Below are positions 31,201-42,156 of a DNA stretch of 64,000 nt, piece by piece. The number at the start of each line of letters is the position of its first letter. The stretch's first letter is position 1. The translations under genes were made by a program, and so were the position numbers. A model generated the notes under the pieces. That model had not been told where the DNA came from and made no database searches. It saw nothing but the letters and a program-made list of their open reading frames with translations. The DNA is from Mycolicibacterium sp. MU0050 (GTDB taxonomy: Bacteria > Actinomycetota > Actinomycetes > Mycobacteriales > Mycobacteriaceae): NCBI RefSeq assembly GCF_963378085.1, contig NZ_OY726395.1:434001-498000 (forward strand). The letters are read 5' to 3'.

Positions 31201-34200
31201 TTGATCGGTTCGGCGGTCGGGCGGTGTTGTTGTCGTCGGTGGTGGGGTCGTCGCTTCCGGTCCGGTTCGCGGGGCAGGTGGCGCGGTCTCCGGAGTTGGT
31301 GGGGGTGCGGTTCGGTGGGTCGTCGGTGTCGTATCGGGAGTTGGATGAGGCGTCGAATCGGGTGGCGCACTTTCTGATCGAGTGTGGTGCGGGGCCGGGG
31401 CGGTGTGTGGGGTTGTTGTTGGAGCGCTCGGCGGAGGCGATCGTTGCGATTTTGGGGGTGCTCAAGTCCGGTGCGGCGTATCTGCCGATTGATCCGGGGC
31501 ATCCGCAGGCGCGTGTGCAGTTCATGGTTGCTGATGCGGCGCCGGTGGTGGTGTTGGTGTCGTCCGGGTTGGCTGATCGGCTGGCCGGATGTGCAGTGCT
31601 GACCGTCGATGTGGGTGATCCCCGTATCGACGGTCAGCCCAGCACGGCGGTGTCGGTGGCGGTGGCTGCTGATGATGTCGCGCACATCATTTACACCTCG
31701 GGTACCACGGGTACCCCGAAGGGGGTGGCGGTCACTCATGGGAATGTGACGCGGTTGTTCGACGGTATGGATGTCGGTGTCGAGCTGGGGCCGGATCAGG
31801 TGTGGTCGCAGTGTTCGTCGTTGGCGTTCGACTATTCGGTGTGGGAGATCTGGGGTGCTCTGCTGCACGGGGGCCGGTTGGTGGTGGTGCCGGAGTCGGT
31901 GACGCGGGCTCCTGATGAGTTGCAGGAGTTGTTGACCGCCGAAGGCGTCTCGGTGCTCAGTCAGACTCCGTCGGCGGTGGGGGTGCTCTCACCGCAGGGG
32001 TTGGAGTCGACGGCGTTGATGGTCGCTGCTGAGCCGTGTCCGGTGGAGGTGGTGGATCGGTGGGCGCCGGGTCGGGTGATGATCAATGGTTACGGTCCGA
32101 CCGAGACCACGGTGTATGCGGCGATCAGTGCGCCGCTGCAGGCTGGTGCGGGTGTGGTGCCGATCGGGTCGCCGGTGCCGGGGGCGGCGTTGTTCGTGTT
32201 GGACGTGTGGTTGCGGCCGGTGCCGGTGGGTGTGGTCGGTGAGTTGTATGTGGCCGGTCGTGGTGTGGGTGTGGGGTATGTGCGCCGGGCGGGGTTGACC
32301 GGGTCGCGGTTTGTGGCGTGTCCGTTCGGTGCTGCGGGGCAGCGGATGTATCGGACTGGGGATTTGGTGCGTTGGGCCCCCGATGGGCAACTGCTGTATT
32401 TGGGGCGTGTGGATGAGCAGGTCAAGATCCGTGGTTATCGCATCGAGCTCGGCGAAATCCAAGCCGCGCTAGCAGAATTGGATGGGGTCAGTCAGGCGGC
32501 GGTGATCGTTCGGGAGGACCGCCCGGGTGATAAGCGCCTCGTCGGGTACGTGACCGGGGCAGTGGACCCGGCTGCGATCCGGGCGGCGCTGGCGCAGCGG
32601 TTCCCGGACTATATGGTGCCCGCGGCGATCGTGGTGCTCGAGGCGCTGCCGTTGACGGTCAACGGCAAACTCGACAAGCGGGCGTTGCCGGCACCGGAGT
32701 ACGCCGACGCCGACCAGTACCGGGCCCCGAGCACTGCGGTCGAGGAAATCCTGGCCGGAATCTACGCCCAGGTCCTCGGCCTGGACCGCGTCGGCGTCGA
32801 CGACTCGTTCTTCGACCTCGGCGGCGACTCACTATCAGCCATGCGCCTGATCAGCGCGGTCAACGCCGCCCTGGACACCGACCTGGGAGTGCGAACGCTC
32901 TTCGACGCCCCCACCGTGGCTCAACTCGCACCGCGCGCCGGGGCCGGCAGCGGTCGCCGCGCACCCCTGGTCCCGATGACCCGCCCACAACACATCCCAT
33001 TGTCATACGCCCAACAACGACTCTGGTTCCTGGAGCAGTTGCAGGGGCCTTCACCGATCTACAACATGGCGGTGGCGCTGCGCCTGAGCGGGGTCCTTGA
33101 CGGCGAGGCGTTGGGTCAGGCGTTGACAGACGTGGTGGGCCGGCACGAGTGCCTGCGCACCGTCTTCGTCGCAAGCGATGGTGTGCCCCAGCAGGTGGTG
33201 TTACCGATCGAGCACGTCGATGTCGGGTGGCAGAGGGTGGACGCTACGCAGTGGTCGACCGCGCAATTGGAGGAAGCCGTCGGCGAGGTAGCGCGCCGAA
33301 GTGTGGATATGACGACCGAGATACCGCTGTGGGCAACACTTTTCCGCCTGTCCGCGAACGAGCATGTGTTGGTGGCGGTGGTGCACCACATCGCTGCGGA
33401 CGGATGGTCCATCAATCCGCTGATGGCTGATCTCAGCGTCGCCTACGCTGCCCGGTGCGCGGGCCGAACCCCGGACTGGACTCCGTTGCCCGTCCAGTAT
33501 GTCGATTACACGCTTTGGCAGCGTGAACAGCTCGGAGACCTGGCGGACGACGCGAGCCGCATCGCCGTGCAACTGGGCTACTGGGAGCAGGCGTTGGCGG
33601 GGTTGCCGGAGCGGTTGGAGTTGCCGACGGATCGGCCGTATCCGCCGGTGGCGGATTACCGCGGTGCGAGCGTGTCGGTCCAGTGGTCGGCTGAGCTGCA
33701 CCGGCAGATCACCGCACTCGCCCGCGCCAATCACGCCACCAACTTCATGGTGATTCAGGCGGCGCTGGCGATACTGCTCTCCAAGCTCGCCGCCAGTTCC
33801 GATGTGGCGCTGGGCTTTGCGACTGCCGGGCGTGCAGACCCTGCGCTGGACAACCTGGTGGGTTTCTTTGTCAACACCTTGGTGTTGCGGGTAGATGCCT
33901 CTGGTGATCCCACTGTGTCCGAACTATTGGACCAGGTGCGTCAGCGGGGCTTGGCGGCGTATGAGCATCAGGATGTGCCGTTTGAGGTGTTGGTGGAGCG
34001 GCTCAATCCGAGTCGCTCGCTGACGCATCACCCGCTGGTGCAGGTCATGTTGTCTTGGCAGAACTTCGCCGGCGACCCGGCCAACGGGTTGGTGCTCGGT
34101 GAGGCGCGGGCTACCCCGCTGGCCACCGACACTTTGACTGCGCGGATGGATTTGGTGTTTTCGTTGGCGGAGCGCTTTGACGGTGGTGAGCCGGCGGGGA

Positions 34201-37200
34201 TCGAAGGGGTGGTGGAGTTCCGGACTGATGTCTACGACGTTGCCAGCGTTGAGACGCTGATCGAGCGGTTGCGGTTGGTGTTGGTGGCGATGACTGAGGA
34301 TCCGTTGCGGTTGTTGTCGTCGGTGGGTTTGGTTGATGGGGTGGAGCGGGAGCGGCTTGATCGGTTCGGCGGTCGGGCGGTGTTGTTGTCGTCGGTGGTG
34401 GGGTCGTCGCTTCCGGTCCGGTTCGCGGGGCAGGTGGCGCGGTCTCCGGAGTTGGTGGGGGTGCGGTTCGGTGGGTCGTCGGTGTCGTATCGGGAGTTGG
34501 ATGAGGCGTCGAATCGGGTGGCGCACTTTCTGATCGAGTGTGGTGCGGGCCCGGGGCAGTGTGTGGGGTTGTTGTTGGAGCGCTCGGCGGAGGCGATCGT
34601 TGCGATTCTTGGGGTGCTCAAGTCCGGTGCGGCGTATCTGCCGATTGATCCGGGGCATCCGCAGGCGCGTGTGCAGTTCATGGTTGCTGATGCGGCGCCG
34701 GTGGTGGTGTTGGTGTCGTCCGGGTTGGCTGATCGGCTGGCCGGATGTGCAGTGCTGACCGTCGATGTGGGTGATCCCCGTATCGACGGTCAGCCCAGCA
34801 CGGCGGTGTCGGTGGCGGTGGCTGCTGATGATGTCGCGCACATCATTTACACCTCGGGCACCACGGGCATCCCGAAGGGGATGGCGGTCACTCATGCGAA
34901 CGTAACCCGGTTGTTCGACGGCATGGACGTCGGTGTCGAGCTGGGGCCGGATCAGGTGTGGTCGCAGTGTTCGTCGTTGGCGTTCGACTATTCGGTGTGG
35001 GAGATCTGGGGTGCTCTGCTGCACGGGGGCCGGTTGGTGGTGGTGCCGGAGTCGGTGACCCGTGCCCCGGATGAGTTGCAGGAGTTGTTGACCGCCGAAG
35101 GCGTCTCGGTGCTCAGTCAGACTCCGTCGGCGGTGGGGGTGCTCTCACCGCAGGGGTTGGAGTCGACGGCGTTGATGGTCGCTGCTGAGCCGTGTCCGGT
35201 GGAGGTGGTGGATCGGTGGGCGCCGGGTCGGGTGATGATCAATGGTTACGGTCCGACCGAGACCACGGTGTATGCGGCGATCAGTGCGCCGCTGCAGGCT
35301 GGTGCGGGTGTGGTGCCGATCGGGTCGCCGGTGCCGGGGGCGGCGTTGTTCGTGCTGGACGTGTGGTTGCGGCCGGTGCCGGTGGGTGTGGTCGGTGAGT
35401 TGTATGTGGCCGGTCGTGGTGTCGGTGTGGGGTATGTGCGCCGGGCGGGGTTGACCGGGTCGCGGTTCGTGGCGTGTCCGTTCGGTGCTGCGGGGCAGCG
35501 GATGTATCGGACCGGGGATCTGGTGCGTTGGGCCCCCGATGGGCAACTGCTGTATTTGGGGCGGGCCGATGAGCAGGTCAAGATCCGTGGTTATCGCATC
35601 GAGCTCGGCGAAATCCAAGCCGCGCTAGCAGAATTGGATGGGGTCAGTCAGGCGACGGTGATCGTTCGGGAGGACCGCCCGGGTGATAAGCGCCTCGTCG
35701 GGTACGTCACCGAGGGGCTTGCGGGCATGGTTGATCCGGTCGCGGGCCGCGCCGCGCTTTCGCAGCGGTTGCCGGCGTATATGGTGCCCGCGGCGATCGT
35801 GGTGCTCGAGGCGCTGCCGTTGACGGTCAACGGCAAACTCGACAAGCGGGCGCTACCGGCACCGGAGTACGCCGACGCCGACCAGTACCGGGCCCCGAGC
35901 ACTGCGGTCGAGGAAATCCTGGCCGAAATCTACGCCCAAGTCCTCGGGCTCGACCGCGTCGGCGTCGACGACTCCTTCTTCGACCTCGGCGGCGACTCAC
36001 TATCAGCCATGCGCCTGATCAGCGCGGTCAACGCCGCCCTGGACACCGACCTGGGAGTGCGAACGCTCTTCGACGCCCCCACCGTGGCTCAACTCGCACC
36101 GCGCGCCGGCACCACCGCCGGAGGACGTATTCCGCTGATACCGATGAAACGGCCCGCGGTCGTCCCGCTGTCCTATGCGCAGCAACGGTTGTGGTTCCTC
36201 AACCGTTTCGAGAATGCGGTGGCGACCTACAACATGCCCATCGCCTTCCGAATCACCGGATCCCTGGACGTCGAAGTGCTCAAGGAGGCACTCGACGACG
36301 TCATCACCCGGCATGAGTCATTGCGTACCGTCTTCCCCGACGTCGACGGCGTTGCGCTGCAGAAGGTGTTACCCGCGCGGCCTGGGCTGTGGCGGCATTG
36401 TGATATGGCAGTGGTGTCGATTTCCGAGCAGGATGTGGCTGCCGAACTGGCAACCCTCGCCAGCTACCGTTTTGATCTGTCCGCCGACGTTCCGGTTCGT
36501 GCGCAGATCTACAAAGTCGGTCCACGCCAGTACATCTTGGGAATCGTGCTGCACCACATCGCATTCGATGGCTGGTCAATGGCACCCATGGTCCGCGACG
36601 TGGCAACCGCGTACACGGACCGCCGGCAGGGCCAAGTCCCCTCATGGGCGCCACTGCCGGTGCAGTATGCCGACTACACGTTGTGGCAGCGTGAAAATCT
36701 GGGCGACCTGACCAATCCCGATAGCCGAATCGCCGGCCAGTTGGCGTACTGGCGGCGGGAGTTGGCGGGGCTACCGGAGGTGGTGACCTTGCCGACGGAC
36801 CGCCCGCGGCCAGCAGTGCCCAGCTATCGCGGCGAAGGAGTCGAAATCCGAATCGATGCTCAGACCTGGTTGGGGGTCAAGGAATTGGCTGCCGCCAATG
36901 ATGCCACGGTGTCGATGGTGTTACAGGCGGCGGTGGCGGTCGTAATGCACCGGGTCGGGGTCGGCAACGACGTGGTGCTGGGCGCACCGATCGCCGGACG
37001 GATGGACCCGGCGTTAGAGGACTTGGTGGGCTTCTTCGTCAACACGTGGGTGCTGCGGGTAGGGGTTAACTCGAATCAGCGATTCGTCGACGTGCTCGAT
37101 GAAGTGCGGCACAAAGCACTCGACGCGTACGGCAACCAGGATGTGCCGTTCGAGGTTCTCGTGGAACAGCTCAATCCGTCCCGGTCGGGCTCCCACCACC

Positions 37201-40200
37201 CCCTGTTCCAGATCGCGCTCGTGTTCCAGAATAACGTCCACCCCGCGGTGGGGCTCGACCGTACGACCATCGAACCCCTCTCGATGGTCACCAACACCGC
37301 CAAATTTGATCTCGACGTCGATCTGCGGGAGGTCGCCGACGAAACGGGCGCACTGATGTGCGCCGGCGTGGTGACATACGCGACAGACCTCTACGACCAG
37401 TCCACGATCGAGCGCTTGGTGGATTGGTTGGGTCGGATGATCGCCACGGTGGTCGAGGACTCAACGTCGATCGTTGGTGAGGTCCCGCTGATAGACATTG
37501 ATGAGCGAAATCAATTGCTGCGCAGTTGGTCTGGTGCTGAGGTATCTGCACCGCTGGGATTGGCAACCGAACTGCTGGAATCGGCGGTCGTCGCCGACCC
37601 CGATGCGTTGGCGGTCATCGACGGGAATCGCGAGTGGACCTATCGCGACCTGGACGAGGCGTCGAATCGGTTGGCGCGAAAGCTGATAAACATCGGTGTG
37701 GGTCCGGAGCGAGCTGTAGGCGTGGCGATGGCGCGCTCTGCTGAGCTGGTGTTGGCCTGGTGGGCGGTCCTCAAAGCAGGCGGCGTGTATGTGCCGGTCG
37801 ATATGGGGCATCCCGCCGAACGCACTGCCGCGGTATTGCGCGTGGCCGAGGCCGTGTGCATCTTGACCTCCGGAATCGGCGCAGCGGACGGTGCCGGCGA
37901 CCAGCCGGTGGTGCGGGTCGATCAGCGGGACATGTCGGCGTTCAGTAGTGAGCCTGTCACCGATGCCCACCGATTGGCGCCGCTAATGGTCGACGACGCG
38001 GCATACGTGATCTTCACGTCCGGTTCGACCGGTACTCCCAAGGGGGTAGCGGTGACGCATGCAGGTCTGCTGGGGCAGGCCGAGGCACACCGCAGAGTGT
38101 ACGGCCTCCAGCCCCGCTCACGTGTCCTGATGGTCGCCGCACCCACCTTCGACGCCTCGGTGTTCGAGTGGCTGCTCGCGGTGGCGTCGGGCGCGACATT
38201 GGTCGTGGCGCCCCCTGACTGCTATGCAGGAGATGCACTTACGGCCCTTCTGCAGTCGCAGCAGGTTGACGCCGGACTGTTGACCCCGACTGTATTGGCG
38301 ACCTTGGAACGCGGGCGGCTCGCTGACAGGTTAGGCACCCTGATCACCGGCGGTGAGGCGTGCCCGGCGGAACTGGTTACCGCCTGGGCACCGGGTAGGC
38401 GGATGTTCAACGCCTACGGACCCACGGAAGCCACCATTTGGGTCACATGGAGTCGCGTCGCCCCGTCACGCCCGGTCGGCATCGGGACGCCGGTTGGGGG
38501 CGTGAGCGCTTTCGTACTCGATGCCCGGCTCAACCCGGTTCCAGTCGGGGTGGTGGGCGAGCTCTATCTGGGCGGTCCTGGGGTGGCCCGAGGCTATGTC
38601 GGTCGTCCCGACCTGACCGCAGATCGTTTCGTCGCCAACTTGTTCAACCAGAGCGGGTCCCGGATGTATCGCAGCGGAGACCTGGTGCGCTGGGGTGCCG
38701 ACGGACAACTCGAGTATCTGGGACGGGCCGATGAGCAGGTGAAACTGCGCGGTCAGCGACTGGAGCTGGGCGAGATCGAGAACACTCTGCTGGCCTCACC
38801 GCATGTCGGTCGGGCCGCAGTGGCGGTACATCATGGTGAGACCGCAGACCACCTTATCGCATACGTGACGCTGGACCGCACCGCCACCGCAGACCAAAAG
38901 GCAGACGCCGTCGACCAGTGGCAGCAGATCTACGACGAGTTGTACGACGTCGAACTCGACGACAACGCCAATTTCGGAAGTGATTTCCGTGGGTGGAACA
39001 GCAGTTACACAAGCGAACCCATTCCGCTGCCCCAGATGCAGGAGTGGCGGTCGGCTACCGTGGCGAGGATCCTCTCGCTACGGCCGCGACGAGTTCTGGA
39101 GATCGGTGTCGGATCGGGGCTGGTGCTGGCGCAAGTCGCCCCGCAGAGCCAGGAGTACTGGGGCACCGACTTCTCGGTCCCCACAATCCGCAAGTTGAAG
39201 GCCACGGTGGCCGGACAGCCCTGGGGGGAACACGTTCGGCTGTGGGCGCAACCGGCTGACGTGACGGATGGGTTCCCTCCGGGTTACTTCGACACCATCA
39301 TCGTCAACTCGGTGATCCAGTACTTCCCCAGCGGGGACTACCTAGCCGAGGTCATCGAAAAGGCTGTCGATCTGTTGGCTCCTGGCGGTGCGCTGTTCAT
39401 CGGGGATGTGCGCAACCACAGTCTGCAGTCCGCTTTCCAGACGGGTATAGCGCTGGCGCGGGCCGGCGTGACCGACGCCGACGATATTCGGCGCCGCGTC
39501 CAGCACGCCATGCTGGTTGAGCCCGAACTGCTCTTGGCTCCCGAGTTCTTTACCACCCTGGCGGACGAGCATCCGTCGGTGTCGGCGGTGGATATCCAGG
39601 TCAAGCGTGGTGAAAGCGACAATGAATTGACCAGGTACCGCTATGACGTGATCCTGCACAAGGGACCCGTCCAGGTGCGCTCGCTTGCCAGCGTGCCGAC
39701 CCTGACGTGGGATTACTCCGCTGGGCTGAGCGGAGTGAACAGTGAGTTGAGGTCATGCAGGCCAGGGTCGATACGCATCGTCGGGATTCCCCGGGCGGGG
39801 GTGATTTCCGATGTCGCGGTCGAGCAGGCGTTGGCGCAAGGGCTGTCGTTGCCCGAGGCGCAGGCCCACGGTGCCGCTGCGGCGGAAAGCGCCGCCACAC
39901 CGGAGCAGCTGTACCGTCTCGCTGCAGAGAACGGGTATCGGGTTGCAGTCACTTGGGGAGCGCAGCCGGGGACTTTGGACGCGATCTACCTCGCCGACAC
40001 CCTCGGGTCGAAGTCGACCCTGTTCACCGACCTCTATCGGCCCACGGGCGCGGTCAGAAAGCGCAGTACCTGTGCCAACGCGCCTCACGCCAACAGCAAA
40101 CTGGGCGAAGTGCGACAGTGGGTTACCGAACGGTTGCCGGAATACATGGTGCCGAGCCACTTCGTGGTGCTTGACGAGTTCCCACTGACCTCCTCAGGGA

Positions 40201-41870
40201 AGATCGATCGGCGGGCACTGCCCGCGCCGGTGTTCGGCCCCAAGGACTTCCGGGCTCCGCAAACCTCCACCGAGAAGGTGGTCGCAGGCGTGTTCGCCGA
40301 AGTCCTCGGTCTAGACCAGGTCGGCGTGGACGACGATTTCTTTGTTCTGGGCGGGGATTCGCTGATTGCGATTAGGGTCACCGCTCGTCTGCAGGTTGCC
40401 CTCGGGCGAGAAGTCCCGGTGCGCGTCCTGTTCGACGTACCCACCGTCGGTCCACTCGCTGATCATCTCGACCGTGTGCAGGGCAGCGTGGCCCGCCCGC
40501 AACTGCGCAGGATGCCACGACCGCAAAACATTCCACTCTCGTTCGCGCAACAACGCCTGTGGTTTTTCGAGCAGCTGCAGGGCCCCACGCCGATCTACAA
40601 CATCGCCACCGCACTCCGGTTGGAGGGCGACCTTGACGCGGACGCACTCGGCAGGTCGTTGGCCGATGTGGTTGAACGGCACGAGAGCCTGCGGACGGTG
40701 TTCGCGACCGCGGACGGAATTCCGGTGCAGGTGGTGCTACCGGTCGATCAGGTCGATCTCGGTTGGTGCACCGTCGATGCCATCGATTGGACGGCAGACA
40801 GACTAGAACTGGCTGCCGGCGAGGTGGCCCGACACAGCTTCGACCTCACATTCGAGATCCCTTTGAAAGCAGTCCTTTTCCGTGTTGCAGACGACCAGCA
40901 CCTGCTCGTGGCGGTGGTGCACCACATCGCCGCTGACGGCTGGTCGGTGGCACCGTTGGTCGCCGACCTCGGTGTGGCCTACGCCCAACGAAGCCACGGA
41001 CAGCGGCCCGAATGGCAACCCCTGCCGGTCCAGTATGTCGACTACGCGTTGTGGCAGCGCGAATACTTGGGCGAAGTGAGCGACGCGAAAAGCCCGATCG
41101 CCGCACAGTTGTCCTACTGGGAGGACGCGTTGGCCGGCCTTCCCGAACGACTCGAGCTGCCCAAGGATCGTCCCTACCCACCGGTGGCCGACTACCGAGG
41201 CGCCAGCGTGGCCGTGGAATGGCCAGCCGAGCTGCAGGAGCAGGTGGCCCGACTGGCCCGGGCGAACAACGCAACTACCTTCATGGTGATGCAGGCGGCC
41301 CTGGCGTTGCTGCTGTCGCGATTGAGCGGTTCTTCTGATGTGGCCGTGGGAGTCACGACTGCTGGGCGCAATGATCCGGCCTTGGAGGGACTGGTCGGGT
41401 TCTTCGTCAACACGCTGGTTCTTCGGGTCGACTTCAGCGGCGATCCCACCATCGCTGAACTGCTCGATCAGGTGCGCCGACGTGGTTTGGCGGCGTTCGA
41501 GAACCAGGACGTGCCCTTCGAGGTACTGGTGGAGCGGCTCAATCCTGTCCGCAACCTGAGCCACCATCCGCTGGTTCAGGTGATCCTGTCCTGGCAGAAC
41601 CTGCCGTGGCAGCACAGCGGGGACACGGCCGCCGGTTTGACTTTGGGTGACGTGAAAGCCACGCCGTTGCCAGCTCACACCCGCACGGCACGCGTGGACC
41701 TGACCTTCGCTCTCGGCGAGCGGTGGACCCAGGATGGAGAACCGGCCGGAATCGGGGGGACGGTCGAGTACCGCACCGACGTTTACGACGAGGCGAGTGC
41801 CCGACGGTTGATCGACCGGCTGCGTCGAGTGCTGGTGGCCATGACAGCGGAAGCCAGTGATCCGTCATGA
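22299..41870 (+). CDS. NRPS 1: starter C and modules 1-5 plus the C domain of module 6
   Basis: About 6523 residues. Domains (approximate residues): starter C 1-425 with HHLVLDG; A1 438-938; T1 951-1021; C2 1031-1501; A2 1508-2408 with a methyltransferase inserted at 1968-2234 (EIGVGSG); T2 2425-2495; C3 2505-2951; A3 2961-3468; T3 3478-3548; C4 3558-4004; A4 4015-4521; T4 4531-4601; C5 4615-5065; A5 5071-5978 with methyltransferase 5531-5801; T5 5991-6061; C6 6068-6520. No epimerase or thioesterase is present. Pocket residues read by hand against GrsA: A1, A3 and A4 DYWSMAGVYK; A2 DAFLVGAIWK; A5 DAFLIGAIWK. The starter C implies N-acylation of residue 1 by a fatty acid. The ATG at 22299 has GGGGGA upstream; a GTG at 22254 is less likely. 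The lone terminal C domain hands over to the next protein. Confidence 0.95.
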   Translation: MQLDDRLLPATRAQLDIWLAEHAVHLGAEWQLGLLARIEGLVEHDVLEWAIRRVLREAEPVRAAFAEVEGQVFQKPLDYSDFELPFHDLTGSPDPEQAVREMATSIQRAPMPLDGPLFRFALFQTGPGECYLFGACHHLVLDGTGIALVGQRIASVYSATVTGAPIPPALFGSLADLVDCERAYEESADYLVDESYWREHLPHENGRGYASAATAAERGPAWPTDALPLDPETLGRVEECAQGWRMSRSSVITAACALLVRGWDADSCEVVLDLPVSRRVLPESKTLPGMVAGVVPLVLRAEPESSVAEFCAHVDAKIREALQHQRFPVNALERQLRARGVGQLANRVSVNFLPGTFQLEFGGLPATASLINVGAVGGLGLVFSAVDDQLLLSTTGSSPTFPNLETTDLVDRLTRVLLAMTEDPRRSLSSVGLIDGVEQERLDGFGRRAVLSSSVVESSLPARFEAQVARSSELVGVRFGGLSVSYRELDEASNRLAHFLIDRGAGPGRCVGLLLERSAQAIVAILGVLKTGAAYLPIDPAHPQARVQFMVADAAPVVVLVSSGLADRLAGCAVLTVDVGDPRIDGQPSTAVSVAVAADDVAHIIYTSGTTGTPKGVAVTHGNVTRLFDGMDVGIELGPDQVWSQCSSLAFDYSVWEIWGALLHGGRLVVVPESVTRAPDELQELLTAEQVTVLSQTPSAVGVLSPQGLESTALMVAAEPCPAEVVDRWAPGRVMINGYGPTETTVYAAISAPLQAGAGVVPIGSPVPGAALFVLDVWLRPVPVGVVGELYVAGRGVGVGYVRRAGLTGSRFVACPFGAAGQRMYRTGDLVRWAPDGQLLYLGRADEQVKIRGYRIELGEIQSALSELDGVEQATVIVREDQPGNKRLVGYVTGEAEPAAIRARLAERFPDYMVPAAIVVLEALPLTVNGKLDKRALPAPEYADADHYRAPSTAVEEILTGIYAQVLGLDRVGVDDSFFDLGGDSLSAMRLISAVNTSLDAGLTVRTLFDAPTVAELAARIGEDADVRAPLVAGVRPDLVPLSYAQSRLWFLNRFEGGVATYNMPTAFRIDGTLDVEALAAALDDVIARHEALRTIFPDVDGVPWQKVLPAEAGMWRCEGPVVKRVREGDVAAELTALAEYRFELSSEIPIRARILEVGPDRYVLGIVMHHIAFDGWSLAPMVRDVGVAYASRCEHRAPDWTPLPVQYVDYTLWQQAWLGSETDPDSAISAQLAYWRQELADLPEVVSLPTDRPRPPVPTYRGDEVGLSIDPQTWSSLKAVAAAHNATASMVLQAVMAVVMHRAGVGDDLALGAPIAGRLDAALDDLVGFFVNTWVLRVNVDSQQRFSDVLDQVRRKALDAYANQDVPFELLVERLNPARSASHHPLFQVAMVYQNNVRPEVVLDGAGVESVAVGTQTAKFDLDIQLREVLTDDSTAAFALREMPTRDAGEPMCAGVVTYATDLFDRDTIERLVTWFGRVVESVVADATVRVSDLSLLGPDERETLLERWSGAEIDAPTGLAPELLTTAAAAHPDAVAVVDGERSWSYRELDEASNRLARSLIDAGVGPERAVGVAMNRSAELVLAWWAVLKAGGVYVPVDRTHPEARIATVLDTAGAVCVLTTGADPVGVAARPVLRIDELDLSTRSAAPITDAERLAPLTIDNVAYVIFTSGSTGLPKGVAVTHAGLWGVAAAHRDLFEVGADGRVLMVAAPTFDASVFEWLWAVASGAALVVASPDSYAGEALTALLQDQRVDAALLTPTVLATLDRVRVRQLSTLVTGGEACPAELVAAWAPGRRMFNAYGPTEVSIWATWSALREDRPVGIGAPIPGVRAMVLDAGMRPVPVGVVGELYLSGPGLARGYAGRPDLTADRFVANPFGGAGERMYRTGDLVRWTTEGALSYQGRADAQIKLRGQRLELGEIENTLLACPQVTRAAAAVHRSNTGTAHLVGYISLTHDDGFDHDAEVVDQWQHIYDELYDADLEVTDFGSDFRGWNSSYTGTPIPLAEMQEWRSAAVDRILALRPRRVLEIGVGSGLVLSQVAPASEEYWGTDFSAPTIHTLRAAVAGQPWGDRVRLWAQPAHVTDPLPHSYFDTIIVNSVVQYFPSAGYLAEVLDAAVELLAPGGALFIGDVRNHALQGAFQTGIAVARNEGGDTDADEIRQRVQRAILGEAELLLAPEFFAAWATGCPSVAGVDIQVKRGDADNELTRYRYDVTVHKGPAEVRSLAQVPQRTWTSCAGLDGLSTQLVSDRPVTVRITEIPRAGVVADVHLEQALAEGARLSDAQDRGEAGAGPHGAVTAEQLHRLGEQLGYRVAVTWGAHPGTLDAVFTAAGGAAPAMVDTYLCPRDLRSPDRYANDPHTNTKVSAVRRQLSERLPDYMVPTHLVVLDDFPLTSSGKIDRKSLPAPIVTAKAFRPPQTPTEKTVAEVFAEVLALDRVGLDDDFFDSGGDSLIAIRVSTRLQTALGAEVPVRYLFDTPTVGGLADCLDQQQGGVVRAPLREMARPEQVPLSFAQQRLWFLDQLQGPSPIYNMAVALRLVGRLDVHALGHALADVIGRHESLRTVFVATDGIPRQMVLPVELANIGWRVIDAEQWSAEQLDEAVAAVAQYSFDLARETPMRAALFRVGVDEHVLVAVVHHIAADGWSVTPLVTDLSVAYAARAAGASPRWAPLPVQYADYTLWQRDWLGDEKDPDSVISGHLAYWEQALAGLPERLELPTDRPYPPVADYRGDSVAVEWPAELQQRVARLAREHNTTSSMVVQAALAVLLSKLSGSTDVALGLATAGRGDSALDDLVGFFVNTLVLRVDMAGDPTVAEVLTRVRQRGLEAFEYQEVPFEVLVERLNPVRSLTHHPLVQVMLTWQNLPWRSSGPAAGLRLGAVQAIPIPAETLTARMDLVFSLAERFDGGEPAGIEGVVEFRTDVYDVASVETLIERLRLVLVAMTEDPLRLLSSVGLVDGVERERLDRFGGRAVLLSSVVGSSLPVRFAGQVARSPELVGVRFGGSSVSYRELDEASNRVAHFLIECGAGPGRCVGLLLERSAEAIVAILGVLKSGAAYLPIDPGHPQARVQFMVADAAPVVVLVSSGLADRLAGCAVLTVDVGDPRIDGQPSTAVSVAVAADDVAHIIYTSGTTGTPKGVAVTHGNVTRLFDGMDVGVELGPDQVWSQCSSLAFDYSVWEIWGALLHGGRLVVVPESVTRAPDELQELLTAEGVSVLSQTPSAVGVLSPQGLESTALMVAAEPCPVEVVDRWAPGRVMINGYGPTETTVYAAISAPLQAGAGVVPIGSPVPGAALFVLDVWLRPVPVGVVGELYVAGRGVGVGYVRRAGLTGSRFVACPFGAAGQRMYRTGDLVRWAPDGQLLYLGRVDEQVKIRGYRIELGEIQAALAELDGVSQAAVIVREDRPGDKRLVGYVTGAVDPAAIRAALAQRFPDYMVPAAIVVLEALPLTVNGKLDKRALPAPEYADADQYRAPSTAVEEILAGIYAQVLGLDRVGVDDSFFDLGGDSLSAMRLISAVNAALDTDLGVRTLFDAPTVAQLAPRAGAGSGRRAPLVPMTRPQHIPLSYAQQRLWFLEQLQGPSPIYNMAVALRLSGVLDGEALGQALTDVVGRHECLRTVFVASDGVPQQVVLPIEHVDVGWQRVDATQWSTAQLEEAVGEVARRSVDMTTEIPLWATLFRLSANEHVLVAVVHHIAADGWSINPLMADLSVAYAARCAGRTPDWTPLPVQYVDYTLWQREQLGDLADDASRIAVQLGYWEQALAGLPERLELPTDRPYPPVADYRGASVSVQWSAELHRQITALARANHATNFMVIQAALAILLSKLAASSDVALGFATAGRADPALDNLVGFFVNTLVLRVDASGDPTVSELLDQVRQRGLAAYEHQDVPFEVLVERLNPSRSLTHHPLVQVMLSWQNFAGDPANGLVLGEARATPLATDTLTARMDLVFSLAERFDGGEPAGIEGVVEFRTDVYDVASVETLIERLRLVLVAMTEDPLRLLSSVGLVDGVERERLDRFGGRAVLLSSVVGSSLPVRFAGQVARSPELVGVRFGGSSVSYRELDEASNRVAHFLIECGAGPGQCVGLLLERSAEAIVAILGVLKSGAAYLPIDPGHPQARVQFMVADAAPVVVLVSSGLADRLAGCAVLTVDVGDPRIDGQPSTAVSVAVAADDVAHIIYTSGTTGIPKGMAVTHANVTRLFDGMDVGVELGPDQVWSQCSSLAFDYSVWEIWGALLHGGRLVVVPESVTRAPDELQELLTAEGVSVLSQTPSAVGVLSPQGLESTALMVAAEPCPVEVVDRWAPGRVMINGYGPTETTVYAAISAPLQAGAGVVPIGSPVPGAALFVLDVWLRPVPVGVVGELYVAGRGVGVGYVRRAGLTGSRFVACPFGAAGQRMYRTGDLVRWAPDGQLLYLGRADEQVKIRGYRIELGEIQAALAELDGVSQATVIVREDRPGDKRLVGYVTEGLAGMVDPVAGRAALSQRLPAYMVPAAIVVLEALPLTVNGKLDKRALPAPEYADADQYRAPSTAVEEILAEIYAQVLGLDRVGVDDSFFDLGGDSLSAMRLISAVNAALDTDLGVRTLFDAPTVAQLAPRAGTTAGGRIPLIPMKRPAVVPLSYAQQRLWFLNRFENAVATYNMPIAFRITGSLDVEVLKEALDDVITRHESLRTVFPDVDGVALQKVLPARPGLWRHCDMAVVSISEQDVAAELATLASYRFDLSADVPVRAQIYKVGPRQYILGIVLHHIAFDGWSMAPMVRDVATAYTDRRQGQVPSWAPLPVQYADYTLWQRENLGDLTNPDSRIAGQLAYWRRELAGLPEVVTLPTDRPRPAVPSYRGEGVEIRIDAQTWLGVKELAAANDATVSMVLQAAVAVVMHRVGVGNDVVLGAPIAGRMDPALEDLVGFFVNTWVLRVGVNSNQRFVDVLDEVRHKALDAYGNQDVPFEVLVEQLNPSRSGSHHPLFQIALVFQNNVHPAVGLDRTTIEPLSMVTNTAKFDLDVDLREVADETGALMCAGVVTYATDLYDQSTIERLVDWLGRMIATVVEDSTSIVGEVPLIDIDERNQLLRSWSGAEVSAPLGLATELLESAVVADPDALAVIDGNREWTYRDLDEASNRLARKLINIGVGPERAVGVAMARSAELVLAWWAVLKAGGVYVPVDMGHPAERTAAVLRVAEAVCILTSGIGAADGAGDQPVVRVDQRDMSAFSSEPVTDAHRLAPLMVDDAAYVIFTSGSTGTPKGVAVTHAGLLGQAEAHRRVYGLQPRSRVLMVAAPTFDASVFEWLLAVASGATLVVAPPDCYAGDALTALLQSQQVDAGLLTPTVLATLERGRLADRLGTLITGGEACPAELVTAWAPGRRMFNAYGPTEATIWVTWSRVAPSRPVGIGTPVGGVSAFVLDARLNPVPVGVVGELYLGGPGVARGYVGRPDLTADRFVANLFNQSGSRMYRSGDLVRWGADGQLEYLGRADEQVKLRGQRLELGEIENTLLASPHVGRAAVAVHHGETADHLIAYVTLDRTATADQKADAVDQWQQIYDELYDVELDDNANFGSDFRGWNSSYTSEPIPLPQMQEWRSATVARILSLRPRRVLEIGVGSGLVLAQVAPQSQEYWGTDFSVPTIRKLKATVAGQPWGEHVRLWAQPADVTDGFPPGYFDTIIVNSVIQYFPSGDYLAEVIEKAVDLLAPGGALFIGDVRNHSLQSAFQTGIALARAGVTDADDIRRRVQHAMLVEPELLLAPEFFTTLADEHPSVSAVDIQVKRGESDNELTRYRYDVILHKGPVQVRSLASVPTLTWDYSAGLSGVNSELRSCRPGSIRIVGIPRAGVISDVAVEQALAQGLSLPEAQAHGAAAAESAATPEQLYRLAAENGYRVAVTWGAQPGTLDAIYLADTLGSKSTLFTDLYRPTGAVRKRSTCANAPHANSKLGEVRQWVTERLPEYMVPSHFVVLDEFPLTSSGKIDRRALPAPVFGPKDFRAPQTSTEKVVAGVFAEVLGLDQVGVDDDFFVLGGDSLIAIRVTARLQVALGREVPVRVLFDVPTVGPLADHLDRVQGSVARPQLRRMPRPQNIPLSFAQQRLWFFEQLQGPTPIYNIATALRLEGDLDADALGRSLADVVERHESLRTVFATADGIPVQVVLPVDQVDLGWCTVDAIDWTADRLELAAGEVARHSFDLTFEIPLKAVLFRVADDQHLLVAVVHHIAADGWSVAPLVADLGVAYAQRSHGQRPEWQPLPVQYVDYALWQREYLGEVSDAKSPIAAQLSYWEDALAGLPERLELPKDRPYPPVADYRGASVAVEWPAELQEQVARLARANNATTFMVMQAALALLLSRLSGSSDVAVGVTTAGRNDPALEGLVGFFVNTLVLRVDFSGDPTIAELLDQVRRRGLAAFENQDVPFEVLVERLNPVRNLSHHPLVQVILSWQNLPWQHSGDTAAGLTLGDVKATPLPAHTRTARVDLTFALGERWTQDGEPAGIGGTVEYRTDVYDEASARRLIDRLRRVLVAMTAEASDPS
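30975..32941 (+). repeat. Near-identical duplicated NRPS segment, copy 1 (end of C3 to T3)
   Basis: This segment recurs at 34131-36109 with an offset of 3156 to 3168 bases, the difference being a four-residue insertion near the end of A4. It spans the last part of the C domain, the complete A domain and the T domain. Most of the A domain of module 1 (from about 23541) is a slightly more diverged relative. The long identity argues for recent module duplication or gene conversion. Confidence 0.9.
34131..36109 (+). repeat. Near-identical duplicated NRPS segment, copy 2 (end of C4 to T4)
   Basis: Second copy of the segment at 30975-32941. The pocket residues of the A domain are the same, so modules 3 and 4 are predicted to activate the same amino acid. 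Differences cluster at [12 protein letters not shown] in the A3 motif and at the A8-A10 linker ([12 protein letters not shown]). Confidence 0.9.
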
Positions 41871-42048
41871 GCGCTGACAGGTCCCGTCGACTTTGGTTCC
41901 TGAGGGGCACGAATGACGCGGAGGCATCTTGGGGCCGCGGCTCAGAGGACCGACCACCCACGCGACCAGCGGCTCACGGGAGCACTGGTAGGCCCTGGAT
42001 CCGGCACAGGCGTAACCGGCGAGTCTGCTGAAGAACATTGGGGGATAA

Positions 42049-42156
42049 ATGGAGATTCACACAATAATCTCGGCTGAGGTGTCGGCCGGTCGGCCGGCGG
42101 ATTTCCTGCACTGCGCTCGGTCGGCGATGGGCACGGCGTCGGGGACTCACTCATGA
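42049..42156 (+). CDS. Possible 35-residue leader ORF overlapping the second NRPS gene
   Basis: In the 282-bp gap between the two NRPS genes an ATG at 42049, just behind GGGGGA, opens a 35-codon frame ([15 protein letters not shown]...). Its TGA overlaps the ATG of NRPS 2 as ATGA. It has no recognisable family. It could couple translation of NRPS 2 to an upstream ribosome or could be chance; the codon content is not distinctive. Confidence 0.35.
   Translation: MEIHTIISAEVSAGRPADFLHCARSAMGTASGTHS

Noticed and set aside
29517..31868. 783-codon minus-strand frame inside NRPS 1
   Set aside because: Shadow of the C3-A3 region; the related frame in module 4 has the same His/Arg-rich content, showing that it is a product of the repeat.
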